From: Ulota crispa
Taxonomy: Eukaryota > Streptophyta > Bryopsida > Orthotrichales > Orthotrichaceae
Direction of reading: 5' to 3'
DNA: 64,000 nucleotides
NCBI GenBank assembly: GCA_963920765.1
Contig: OY987252.1
Location: forward strand, 746,501-810,500
Below, piece after piece: positions 23,931 through 35,976 of this stretch. Made by a program: the position numbers and the translations under genes. Numbering within the stretch: the first letter of the stretch is position 1; the number at the start of each line of letters is the position of its first letter. The notes under the pieces are model-generated. The model saw nothing but the letters and a program-made list of their open reading frames with translations. It was not told the origin of the DNA and did no database searches.

Positions 23931-26900
23931 AAAATTTATTATTTTTAATGTTTTATGGAAATGAAGAGCTCATAATTTTAATGCTAGCCACACAAATTGG
24001 CATGCTAATAACACCTTGCTTAGAAGATGTTTGTGCTGTAAAATATGTCTAAAGTAATCTTTATTCCAACCATATTTTATTCACAATTCTAACAATTATG
24101 ATAAGTCAAGGATGAAACATGTAAAACAATGCCAAAAATAAGTAATTGCCATGTGAAACCCTGAATCTATTAAATACATAAATAGATTTGGTAAATAAAA
24201 TGTTGGTGACATTTACATATGAATTTACTAGTACAATACTTTTTTATGTTTTAATAAGAAGATGAAGATCACTTGCTTTAGTAATCCTTGGCAAATACAA
24301 TTTCGAGGGCCAGTTATTTTGTTTGCTTTTACTATATTGCTTGAACTTACGTATATTGATTGAAGGAAAATTAAGTTCCCAATACATATTTGATTTTCAT
24401 TACAATTATAAAATGATGAGAAAATCTTACAAAAACTAGAATAGCAAACCGTCAAGCCTAAAGATTTTGTTCATAAGAAGTTATTATTTCAAGATATGTT
24501 GGACTATATATAGAAGTAATTATCCTATTATTGAACATGGAAGCTTAAGATTGTACTAGGTAGCATTAGAGGATTCAAGAAAATCTAGAAAACATAGTAC
24601 AAAAATCTGAGTTTCTATATGCTTATGAGCTTAGAGTCATTGTCACCTCAAGTGATTGTAACGAAGAATAACCAAAATTTGTTGCTTTCATGAATGAGGT
24701 CTTCTAAAGAACTAACAAGGAAGTAGCATTGTTTAAAATTAGAAAACCCTTATGCAAGAATGAATAAACTTCTGTAATGAAAAAAAGCTTGTTGCACTTG
24801 ATTCTCCATCAACATTGTCAATTTATAACCACATTGTAAATAATTGTATTTGATATCCTACAATTTTTGTAAACTAACTTTCACATTTCATCACAAATAT
24901 TAATTTACTAATTGAAATTATTTTGAAATTGTTACTTTATAAATATATTGCTTTTGCTATTGTGCACATACATCTTGACATACCAAAATAGATATTAATA
25001 GATATGTATTAAAGTATAAGTTCTACCCTTCCAAAATGGCTATATTGCCAAATGGATTTTTTTTCATATCCTTTAGGAGCTACTTTAATTTGAAAATCTT
25101 TGAACTTACTAATTATTCCTAAGATGTTACGGACTTACGCTACAATTGGATTAAGAAATGGTCATACTATGGACCATTATGGAATATAATTGAGTTGTTC
25201 ATGAGCTACAAAGCATCAATAGAGGTACTATTCCAACAATAATCTAAATTTTATAATTTTGTTACCTAGTGTGCCAATAATAAGAATTGAGATTTTTCAA
25301 GTCACTTTTGATAAGAAGTATATTATATACCAACATGCAATTTTGTATTACATAATAAAAATGACCTAGTACGATTGAGAATGTCATTCATTAGAGGGCT
25401 TTTTGCAAAGCAATATACATTGCCTAAGTCAGTGCATTTTATCTTTTTGAACATTATAGCTTTGAATTATTAGTTTTAACAAAATATGTTAGGGGTTTGG
25501 TATAAGGTATGTCACCCAATGTGTAATGAAACTAGTTTACCTCTACTAACATTGGTGGCAAGCATGAACATAATAGTTCCAACATTGTTGTAGTGTTGTC
25601 AAGAACAACATAATACATTGTGGATTTTATTATTTTGAAATATGAAAATATTAACAAAGCTACAAATAAATAAGAGAACATAAAAAGTGCTAATCCTAAT
25701 TAAAAGTATATAAATACACTACAAATGTGAAGCATTAATTTGTTTTAAAACTAATACAACAGCACTAGGTTGGAGTTATCATTTGTATAAGAATGTATTT
25801 AGTAGGGATTTGTAGAAGCAGATGAGTATTTGAAAGGCCAAGTTGTATTAGGGTAAATATCAAATTAATATTAATTAATAAAAATAAAAGGGAAATTTAC
25901 AAGGATACTTGTGAAGTTTGCAATAATTTCTTAAGAAATCTCACTTATTCCAAAGTTTCACGTATGCTCTAAAACAATAATGTAAGGTTTAACTAGATAG
26001 CCATGATACGGCTATCTGGGATGGAGGACTCGTAGTATCCGCCTACTTGAAAGAGAGCTGGCAACAGTAAAGCACTTGACTCAATCTCATTCATTTAAGG
26101 GCAAAGCAAGAAGGAGTCTAAATCATTGTACAGAAATGATTTTCATTTATGGACTTTACCCAATTGACATGGGAAATCTGACTTCATGTTTGAATAGAAT
26201 TAAACCTAAGCCTTTATAAAGCACTACGTGCTAAGTGCATGCAATTTCTTTTCTTCATTATTTTGTGTGCATGCGTAAGTAGACAGAAGTAGTGTGTGCA
26301 TAAGAAAAACAATAAAATTAACATGCACAAAAATCCCTAAAATTAAGAAAATTGATTCAAGGGTACCTTTTAAACGAAAATAAAAACAAAGGGTATCATT
26401 AAAACTATTGCAAATGTCAAGGGCATCCGTGAGGTTTTACCAAAATAATATGAAGAGTAACAAACAAAATATCAAAAAGTGAACAAAGTGTCATAGACTA
26501 TATCATAGGATAAAATAGAGGGTCAAAATCAATTTTTAGTGGGAGCCCAAAATAAATAATCATCTTTAGAGTATAAGAAGTGCAAAGAATATCAAGATTT
26601 TGTGTAAACAAAGTTCCATAGAATTTGCCCAACCCAAGAAAATAAGTTTTAAAGAATTATAAAATCAAATAACAACTAAAGAATCAACCAAATTTAAAAA
26701 AAGAAAATTTGGGTTTCAAAAAATAAATCCATTTCCCCTTGACTATGGAAATTCAATATTTAAATATTCACATGGCACTTGTTTTCTTGTTTCCTTGAAC
26801 CTTATGCTGACTTATTTTACAATTTTTTTTGTTCTTACACTTAAACAACATGGAAACAAATAAAATTTCCTAATTTGTATAAATAATTATAAATTCATGA

Positions 26901-28190
26901 TTTATTGAGATTTGAATTGGAACAACAATAGTGGTCATATTTTTTGACATCACATTTAACGATCATGGTAAACAAGGAGGGCATTAGTGATTTTGTACTA
27001 TAAATATTTGGATGACGCTAAAATTTGCACAAATGAGTGATTAGAGAATACAAGACCATCATTTAATGTAATAAACAATGGTCTTGTTGATAGTGTTCAC
27101 CTTTTGTGGGATCACTATTTGATAAACACTTGCTAGGAAGGATAAAAGGGGGGGGGTCATTCAAATTTTTGAAAAGAAAATATGGGAATTTATTGAATTT
27201 TCTACCATATGGTAATAGTAGCGTGTGGGGTTTGTTGAATTAATTGACACTTGCGCAATGCTGACCCCTTTTGTACTTACATTTAGCAAATTTGGCAAAA
27301 TTGTAGGATACATTTTTTGACTTAGGAAATTAACTTTAATGGACGTAAATTTGCACTCATTACTCACGTTGTAATGTTTTCTTCCATGAATTCATTTGGC
27401 AGCTTGTGTGTTGTTTTTGGTAGTGAATTTCTTTTAAATATAAATTTGGGAAATGTTGGTCATGAATGGAAAATCCTAGGGTAGTGAGAATTCATTATAA
27501 AAAACATTTGAAATGTGTAGCTTTTGGCATAATAGGGATAGTATTGGATGGGGCTTATGTGGAGGTTATTGTGGAATTAATAAGTGGGGGATGGGTGGTG
27601 ATTCCTTTTGGAGCAACTGTGGTGATTGAATGAGAATTAGGAGTCAATTGGGATAGAATAGCAATAATGCTTGGATTGGGACAATACTTGTACATTAAGA
27701 TAAGCTTAGGCTTAGTTAAATGTGAGAATTTTGTGGGATTAATAAGTCAATAATGGGTGATGATCACTTGCATCTTGTAAGCTTAATTGTATTTATAATA
27801 TCCCCAATATGTACATGTGGGTGTTCTCTCGCAATTATGATAGTAATTGCGCTAATAAATTAAATGCCAACAATCCCTACATGTATTGAAGCTAAAGGAG
27901 AACCCATCATACAACCCAAATCACAATGTCCTTTCTACAAGCACATTTTCCCCATTATAGTAATTATCATAAATTTTATCTTTCCAGGGTTTATGATTTT
28001 CATGAGTTCACCTTTTTGTTGCTTTCACAAATTGAGATGATACAAGTGTAAAATAGAAGAGATTCCATTAACTTCATTTATCATTAAATCATTTATTCTT
28101 TTTTGAGTTTCCCATGATGCTGATCTTGTAGCAAAAAAGAGGGATTGCTACTACTCTACTACAACCATAAAGATTTTGTGATATCACATA
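23931..28190. other. gene-free AT-rich DNA
   Basis: No gene was recognised in this 4.3 kb. A weak, imperfect inverted repeat may bound 25890-26443 (GTTTGCAATAATTT near the left end, complement of GACATTTGCAATAGTTTT near the right), possibly an old TIR element. A short poly-G run lies near 27148. Confidence 0.5.
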
Positions 28191-28602
28191 GGGAATTGAT
28201 ATGTGTACCACACCCTTTCAATTATTGTACCCCACCCCCAGAGAATATTTTAGATTTCTACCATCAGAAAGTTGAATTTGAGAAATTAGAACTCAGATTT
28301 GGACTTAGAGACCATGATTTTGTCTAAATCCACAAAAAAAGTTGCAACTCAACAACACCCAATGAAAAAGTTTATCTTTTTTTACAAATAAAAGTAAAAG
28401 TAACACTTTTCTCCCTAGCTGAACTTCTTCATTGGGTGCTATTGAATTGCAACTTTTTTTATGGTTCTAGACTAAATCATAGTCTCTAAGTCCAAATCTA
28501 AATTCCAAATTCTCAAATTCAGCTTTTAATGGTAGAAATCTAAAATTTTCTTTAGGGATGTGGTACAGTAATTGAAAGGGTGTAGTACACATATCAATTC
28601 CC
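28191..28602. mobile_element. 412-bp foldback MITE with 9-bp target duplication
   Basis: The two halves are near-complete inverted copies of each other: GGGAATTGATATGTGTAC, then CACCCTTTCAATTA, TTTAGATTTCTACCAT, GATTTGGACTTAGAGAC and AAAAAAAGTTGCAA, on to CACCCAATGAA. The 9-bp sequence TATCACATA flanks it exactly at 28182-28190 and 28603-28611. Nine-base duplications are typical of Mutator-type insertion. The long arms would fold into a hairpin of nearly 200 bp if transcribed. Confidence 0.93.
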
Positions 28603-29472
28603 TATCACATATTCACCTTTTTAATATGACATGCTTAATATTTCAAAATAAAATTGCCAATTTTTTTAAGTAAATTAATTATTAAATATTTGTATTTGCA
28701 TTCTACTAAGTCAAAGGTAGAAATACCAAAAATGGTTAAAATAAGGCACTTTAGCCTTTAAGATATGGGGAATTTCTTGAGAAATTAAGCTCAATCTATG
28801 GAGAGACAAGGATAAGCAAGAGTGCAAAAAAGAAACTAAATATATTACCTAAAAATGAATATTTTATGCAATATAATAGTCAATTTACGATTTGGAGCAA
28901 TTCTAGTTTTATAGGTGCACCTTCAAGGGCTACCTCTACAGCCTTGTTCTAAAACAATTTCAAACCAATCAAATGCAAGGAAAGAGCATCTTTCTGAAAT
29001 CTTATTTGAAGCCACCTATTGTTGGTTTAAAAATAGTCTACTTTGCCATTATTGGGCAGTAACCATTTACGATATTTCTACCTTAGGTAAACACTCTTAA
29101 TTTTTTTTCTATGATGAGTGCGTATGGTAGCAAGCGGGAACAGCTGTTGGAGCTACTTCATAATGGTAATATGCCCCTTCAATACTCCGATTGGTAAGAG
29201 TGGGTCAAACTATTGATACCTTACGTCATTGAATATCCTTATAATAACATGTGTCCATGTGAAAACCAGCAAAAGATGTGCCATACTTTGTCACGTTTAT
29301 AACAAGAATAGGTTAACGGCATCCAAGAATGTCAGAGGTCCTCAAAATAGGTAATACAAGTGAAGCCATGTGGATACGGAATTAAGAATAGCAATTTGGA
29401 AAATAAGTTGATTTTTGAAGACATGTGTTTGCTTGATTTTTATGCTAAAATAAGTTTGCGCCCAATTCCTTT
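28603..29472. other. no recognisable gene
   Basis: AT-rich spacer between the foldback MITE and the leader of the DUF7869-like gene. Short open frames only, with no motif. Confidence 0.5.
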
Positions 29473-31081
29473 TTGAACTATAGAATGTTACTGTTCAAAT
29501 GTGCAGACCTTTGGAATTTTTCCCTTTTGTTGTCATTCTCCCACCAACACTCCACTCTCTGCATTCAATTATATCAAAATTTTCCGCCTCATTCTATTTT
29601 CTCTCATCGCTCTCACTGTCGCTCTTGTTGGAGGCGCTTGTTGTTGCAATACGTCATTTTTTGTAGTTTTGTTTCCTTAACTGTTCTCTGTTTCAGCAAG
29701 TGTGTTTTTGGGGGAGAACTTTGCATTTGAAGGCGTTACTGGCACTCTCATAAATTCAGTGAGTCACCATTACTAGTGATTTACATCGTTGTATGCAACT
29801 CTTACTCTTTTGCGTTGTTTAATATCTCCAATTCCACAAATTGAAGTTGTTGTTGTTATTATATTTTTGTTACCATGACACTATGAATTGCATTATTCAT
29901 TGTGTACTTTGCCTGCATACATTGATACTGTTGGCCGACTGATTCAATGTTCACAAATCTTGTCACAACTGTTGTGTGTGATCATGATTGCATGCGTCGT
30001 TGTCATTGCTGCGTTTGAGCCAGGAATTTGGGAGAATATATGTCGCTTCTCACGCCGTAAATCACGAGAGTCTAAATGAAAGATCCATTAGGATACATAA
30101 CTCTATTAATAGAAATGTTGATTTAACTCAAATGGAGTTAAACCATAGAACAAGAACAACAATCAATTTATCATAACATGTGATCAAAATCAAGGTAATG
30201 GTTTGTAGAATGAAAGAAATCAACAAACATGACATCACAACCCTTGCTTAGAGGTTTAACTCAAGTTGAGTTAAACCTCTGATGTCGTATTGAAAGTACT
30301 ACAATAATATCTCCTGTCATATCAAAATGTATGGTTGATTATTGGATTTGAAAATCTAATATGCTATATATAATAATTGCTCAACAATTTAACTTGAGTC
30401 GAGTTAAATTAGTTTTTGGAGGACGTTCTCCATCAATTTTGAAACATGTAGGTCTCACCTACAATTCATAAGACATCACCAACTAGTTAACAAAAAAATT
30501 AAATCATAGTATTTCTTATTATTTAACTCAAGTCATGTTAAAGTATAGAGGCTCATTAGGTCATCAAATCAAGCCAATTATTGGGTCTATCAGGTTTTAT
30601 AATACTTCTAATCATTTGTTACCACAAAATAGCAGTCACGATTATTATGAAACATTATTGATTAAATTATTTAACTCAGATTGAGTTAAATTAATTTAGT
30701 TCCCTTCTCTTGTCTTTGATCTTACATTTGGACTAAATCAAAACTACTGCATTACATATTTCTATAGGTGACCGATGATAAATCACACTATTTCAAACTT
30801 TATTAAGTCAAAACGAGTAGATTTCTCAAGACTCTTGATTTTGAGATACTGAACATTCTTTTTTTGCTAATAATAAAAATTGACAGAATACTAAGAAGGC
30901 TCTTATCACATCCCAATAATAGTTAGTCAGGATCATAGCAGAAACTGCCAACATAAATATGAAGAGTTTAACTCAACTTGAGTTAAATGTGATTTCTACA
31001 TGACTGGCTTTCAGTTAGGTGTTTCTAACTTCCTCTATATCCGTTGACAACATACGCTAAGACTGTGCTCCTTCTTCTCAG
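29473..31081 (+). promoter_or_regulatory. leader / 5' intron of the DUF7869-like gene
   Basis: From about 29510 to 29700 the + strand is rich in pyrimidines (TTCTCCCACCAACACTCCAC, CTCTCATCGCTCTCACTGTCG), as in plant 5' untranslated leaders. The segment ends in a strong acceptor, GCTCCTTCTTCTCAG at 31081, three bases before the ATG at 31085. The donor is not certain. The palindrome array lies inside the presumed 5' intron. No TATA box is confidently placed. Confidence 0.45.
30122..30987. repeat. 133-bp-phased palindrome array upstream of DUF7869-like gene
   Basis: Seven copies of the 21-bp palindrome start at 30122, 30255, 30388, 30522, 30670, 30802 (decayed) and 30967, with spacings of 133, 133, 134, 148, 132 and 165. 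The copy at 30255 is perfect and its arms extend to 14 bp (GAGGTTTAACTCAA). Sequence between copies is diverged. The array ends about 95 bp before the splice acceptor and start codon of the gene. Confidence 0.9.
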
Positions 31082-31084
31082 GTC

Positions 31085-33915
31085 ATGGCGTTTTCAGGAG
31101 CAGATTCAATGGAGTATTCCTTTGATGAAGATATCCCGCACATTGTACAACTTAAGATATCTGACATTCCTATTTGCAAGGGAGTCCCTTGTCGTCAATG
31201 GATTACAAAGGTTGTCTCCCTATACATAGAAGCTGGTGATGCAATGGCCAAGGGAATATGTTATTGTGTCAGCTCTAGTGTTGTAGTTGGATGCACTAGT
31301 CCTTTGGAGGATTCCAAAGTAGTTGTTCAGATTTTGAAGAGCTTGTCTGATGCCCATGTTCTTGAAGGTTGGAAACACTCCTTGCATGCTTGGCCAATTG
31401 ATAGGGTGTACTTGAAAGGGGCTAGTCTTAGGGATCATGAGATTTGCTATGAGCACATTCTCAGCAAGCTAGTCTATTTTAGCCATCGTCTTTGAGCTCC
31501 CAATCATACACTAGCATCATGCGGATCCCAGCAAAAGTGTTGTGTGTGAAAGCCAAAACACTCATTTCACAATAAACTATCAACATTGTATCCAGTAAGG
31601 TTTGCTACTCCAATAATTGTGTTCAACCATTTCTGAGGGAGAAGATCCGGGCGTTTCAAGAACACATGTATAACAAGACCATTTTCAAGTTTCAATATCA
31701 CATGAAATTGGATATGTACCACTAGGTTCATCGTAATCATGTTGGCAGGAGGGTGGTCGGTGTTGAAGGCATCAATGTGTACATATCAGCATGGAGGTTC
31801 TTTTCAAGGGTTCTAGAATTGACATTTCACCATTTTCAGGCTTATGCTAAGAATGGAGAACTAGCTCAGCCTCACGGCAATATGGGGACGCAAAAAATTA
31901 GGAAGCATACATTACAAGCCACCGCAACACTGAGAGGTATGCTTGACAAGTCTGCCAACCATATGCCACATAAAAGTTGCACACTAATTACTGGTGACAA
32001 AGTGGTATCATGAGTCTTGCCTGCAACATTTAGATGGAATGTTACCATCTCTAAGGTTAACATGGCGAATGCTGTATTTGGGTTGAAAAGAGTATTTGCT
32101 TCTAATATCACCAAGATCAAGAAGAAACACTTCCCAGAGTTCAGTGCAAAGAAACCCGGGGAGAACTTCGCTTGCTGCTCAAAGTGTGATAATTGGAAAT
32201 CTTTGAAGAGGTCCGCCAGTGCTCTACTCAAACCCAAATGGCAAATGGTGCTAGATGAGCATTTGAAAATTGCATCATCACATAGAGACCAATATTATTC
32301 AAACAGATACAGATCCATAGCATATCCTCACAAAGTGCTGACAATCATGCATGACAAAATGGATCATGCCAAAACAGCTTCTCTAATTTTCTCCCACAAG
32401 AGCAAGCAGCTTGATGGGCTCTTTAAGTTGCCTATATCAGTGACAAGTACGATTGCTCATGGCCACGGCAATGTGCATTATGCACATCATAGTCTTGACA
32501 TATTCTCTCACGACTCTAATTATACAGTGGGGTTGTTTGCAAAACTTTTGAGGGACCTTGAAATGTCCCCACAGTATTCCTCAAGAGAGCTGTTCATTGA
32601 ATCTAGCTCTACTCCTTTGTTCCAAGCTATATTAGAGGGCAAAGACATGTGCACGAGTTCACTACGTCCAGCTTTGGCAATTCCAATTCTTGCTACACCT
32701 TTACCTCTGGTTTTAAATGTTCAGATGGACAATGCTACCGGAGACAACAAGAATAGATTTGTATTTGCATTCTGGTCCCTTCTTGTTGCTAAGAAAATAT
32801 TTCAGGAGATATATGTCAGTTTTATGTTGGTCGGTCACACACATGACAACATTGATGATTTGTTTGAGAGATGGAGTATGCAATTGAAAAGAGACAATTT
32901 CTTCACTATCCCTGCTCTAATGAAATCATTCACGGATGTTGATTCTACGCCAACAATTCCGCACCTTATTGAAGAAATGTTTGATTTCAAGACTTTTATT
33001 GATGGTCATCTATTAGAAGGAGATGATGCACTTGTTGGCCATACCAAGGCACAACAATTCAAATTTTTCTTAGATTACTCAAGGTGTCTAGTCATGAAAT
33101 ACAAGAAATATTGCACTGACAAGGATTGGTTGCCACAAGACAGTGTGGGGATAAAACTAAGGCTTCAGGATTCTGAAGGACAAAGCTTGTGGCCACGCAA
33201 AGAGCCTAAACCTGTTGCTCACCTTTGGATGCATAGCCTGGAAGATATTATGAAAGGGTTGTTGGGGTTTATCAACGACTGGGAAACATTATGCAATAAA
33301 GACAATAGCGAGGAGTATTGCCGCCATCACAAGCATTTGATATTTTATTGGCGTGTAATAAAAACTTCTTTGCAGGAGCCAATTGTGCCGTTTACTTTGT
33401 TAAATGATGGATTTTGGCCTTCTACTTGATTAGAAGTGTCGATTGAAGAGGCGGACACTGGAGAAGGTGATATTCATGAAGATATTGCTAAAGATGACAC
33501 TTTTATTGGTATAGTACATAACCGTCCACAACAATCTTTTTGAGTAGCTTGCGATGTTTATGAAGGCTACTTCCTTTCCATTTGACTAGTAGAAGGTGAT
33601 ATGAAGCCAATGTGGATTGCTAGAGCCATGTCAAATCCTTATAGTAATGCAGAGCATCCTAATTGTGTGTTGATTCAATACTTCCATCCAACCTTGCGAG
33701 ATGTTAATGTTCAACAGTGCTATACTAGATGGGACTCTATCAAATATTTGCATTGGAGAGTGGACAAGACTCAAGATCTGATTTGGGAAGAAACAAACAT
33801 ATTTATGATAGCGTAGAATTCTAAAGTGAAGGACACTGTTGAATGTGTCTTGAAAATTCCATATGCACAAATAGATGTTATAAATGAAAGTTTGTCTTTA
33901 TACAATTCCAATTGA
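31085..33915 (+). pseudogene. DUF7869-like transposon protein, decayed
   Basis: ATG at 31085 opens a 136-codon frame. A frame change before 31753 leads to one frame running to TGA at 33913-33915, interrupted by stops at 32011, 33427, 33541, 33583 and 33814. Landmarks known from the family appear in order: the KHTLQATATLR block, a Cys cluster (CCSKC, about 32173), HDKMDHAK (about 32350), IAHGHGNVHYAHH, VQMDNATGDNKNRF (about 32725), GHTHDNIDDLFERWSMQL (about 32833) and, after several stops, HPNCVLIQYFHP and DTVECVLKIPYAQIDV. Spaced Asp/His motifs of this kind (D-x2-DH, MDN, GHTHDxxD) would suit an RNase H-fold recombinase, but the biochemical role of DUF7869 is not established to my knowledge. 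Length and ends look complete, so this is a full-length but dead copy. Confidence 0.8.
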
Positions 33916-34284
33916 GTTACAAGGAACGTAGAGGTTTCTTTCTACGTTACAAGTTTCTCTTTGTTATTTTACTACTACATGTTTCTCATAGATTGTTTTA
34001 GCAAAAATTCAAGAAAATATATATAGCTCGTCATATTATAAATGACATAGATTGGTGTGCCATTATTTGATTTTATAGATCTGTAATGGAAAATTGAAAT
34101 GTAATGTGCATTTGCATTGGTAAGCAAATGGTATGACATATGTTATTCATATATATGTATTTTAACATTTGTATTTATCTGTTACATAATCTACATTGCT
34201 TTTAGCTTGGTTCATCTCATAAATCTAATTTCAAAAATGAGTACAAAGATAAAGAAATTGTAGTGGAGAAGGCCACTTTTTATT
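33916..34284. other. 3' flank with small hairpin
   Basis: Just after the stop lies a hairpin with arms AACGTAGA (33925-33932) and TCTACGTT (33941-33948), framed by a direct GTTACAAG repeat. It could mark a transcript end or an excision scar. The rest is AT-rich and empty. Confidence 0.4.
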
Positions 34285-34500
34285 TTTTTAGAGCAAGAAG
34301 GACTTGTCATAATGTTGGAAACAGGGTTGGTTGGTTTTTACAACTTTCATGCCTACATAGCTCTCTGAGCAGCACCAAGTTATGTATATCTTATAGACGC
34401 TCATATGGATTCAACAGAAATTGAACCTAGACCATCTAGGTGATACAAAACAACTCTTTCCAACCAACTCTTGCGCTCATAACTTGGCGATCAACAGAAC
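34285..34500 (-). mobile_element. possible tRNA-derived SINE
   Basis: On the minus strand a box A-like segment (GCGCAAGAGTTGGTTGGAAAG) is followed about 35 bases later by a box B-like segment (TCTAGGTTCAATTTCTG). That is the spacing of an internal RNA polymerase III promoter. The segment ends in an A-rich stretch (CTAAAAAAATAAAAAG on the minus strand). No second copy is in the window and no target duplication was confirmed. A chance match remains possible. Confidence 0.35.
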
Positions 34501-34873
34501 ATACAACATTCATTTATATAAAAAATCAATATTGTTGCATTGACCAATAATCTATTTAAGTGTTTAAACATGATCAAACTCCCGTTTTCATGAAACTTGC
34601 AAGTAATGGTCAAGCAAATTAAAATAAAAGTTTGAAGGTCTCGTAGTAAATATTTTGTTTTGGAAATGCAAATGTACATAGTATTATTTTGAGAGGTTCT
34701 AAAACTCCTATTTTAGTAAATATTGTGTTAGGTCTAGAATGGCTAAAAATCAAATTTCCAAAATATTTGTTCTACAAAAGTTATTCAATATTTTAGTATT
34801 TTTTATGTGTTTTTGTACTCTAAATATAGTAAAAATTGTGCCAAAAGTGGTACACCTCTAGTGTACTTTCACC
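34501..34873 (-). mobile_element. end of a TIR element related to 14693-15306
   Basis: The minus strand from 34873 reads GGTGAAAGTACACTA, close to the 18-bp terminus of the 614-bp element. It then continues into AT-rich sequence with GTACAAAA-type motifs similar in style. The other end was not located. The element abuts, and probably truncates, the LTR fragment at 34874. Confidence 0.45.
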
Positions 34874-35020
34874 ATGTAGGGTAAATAGCGTACCGTTAAC
34901 CATTTGGTCTAATTAATCTAAATCAACATAAATGGCTATTCCCCTTATACTGATGTAATCCAAAGTGAAGTAAAACAAAAAATAAATTTAGGACTTTTGG
35001 TGCTAAATCTGAGACTCACA
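34874..35020 (-). mobile_element. truncated LTR fragment (minus)
   Basis: The minus strand starting at TGTGAGTCTCAGATTTAGCA (35020) matches the first ~150 bases of the LTR at 41042 (+) and the one ending at 47795 (minus). It includes the shared block AAATGGCTATTCC and ACCATTTGGT. It is cut at 34873. In position and polarity it can serve as the 3' LTR of the minus-strand gag/protease fragment at 35977-40009. Confidence 0.75.
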
Positions 35021-35976
35021 TATGGCGGCCATCTAGGTAGGATTTGTAAAAATCCTGAGAACCCAAAAGAGCAAGCCCTATCTATTGGGCACATAGTCAA
35101 TGTTAAACTACTCCCTAGCTAAGAATCATTGTTTGCCTTGAATGGAGTTGATTTTGACTACATTTGTGTAATGAAGAGAAAACAAAAAAAGTAATAGCAA
35201 TAGAAAAGGAAAAAATAATAAACAAGAACCTAAAGGGTGACATGGTGTGAGACTTTGTTTTAATGGGTCTTGAATAGTTTTGGTGAGGTTGGCTCTGCAT
35301 TGGACATTTTGCCTGTAAATCTAATGGACAAGAATATAGTAGCTGCAGGCACGTGGCTTCTAGGGTTGGAGGTGCCAGCTTTGTGAAGTGGTTGGTCTCG
35401 TAGGTTGTAGCATCTTGTGATGTGCTAACAAAGAGTGTCTACGGCCCATCTCCCCCCTTCCTATTAGTTATATGGCGCCTCTCATGACCATGGAGGGACC
35501 TATTTCCTCAATTTTTATTGTTGCCGGACTTAAGTTTGAGGAACGATTGGCAAGGCAAGCCGCTTAGGTAGGTCATTGGTAGGAGTATTGGGCCGCATTT
35601 GTCCTCTGCTGCTTGATAGATTAAGAAGTTTTTGATTTCCTCTCGTTAGTAGGCAGCTTGTTTGAACCCAACATAAAGTGACAGATTGATAGTGCATGAG
35701 TGTTGTAGGAAAACTAACAAGATGTCCAGGCCTTTATTAGTCATCTGCAACTCTGAAGGTGTGGTGTGGATTAGCTCTATGGTTTGCAACTTGTGACGGG
35801 GGTTGCTAGGCTTGTTGTCTTTGTTAGGATCTAGGATGATGCGGGTTGCGGGTGAAGTCCCTTGATGGTTGCGTGTCTGTCGAGGGCAAAGGTAATTGCT
35901 ATTGTTGGATAACCTGATTGGGGCTTCTTACGTTCCTTGCAATGGTGCCCTAACCTCTAATGCGTATAAGTTGTCT
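35021..35976 (-). other. decayed retrotransposon interior, no clear domain
   Basis: This lies between the protease-like segment and the 3' LTR fragment. Reverse transcriptase, RNase H and integrase motifs that belong here were not found. Either the pol region is deleted or it has decayed beyond recognition by eye. Confidence 0.4.

Noticed and set aside
25890-26443. Imperfect inverted repeat resembling a MITE
   Set aside because: Arm similarity is patchy and no target duplication could be fixed, so it is mentioned only as a possibility in the gap description.
29473-29730. 85-codon Cys/Ser-rich frame upstream of the DUF7869-like gene
   Set aside because: It lies in a pyrimidine-rich leader-like tract, has no motif and no link to the downstream frame.
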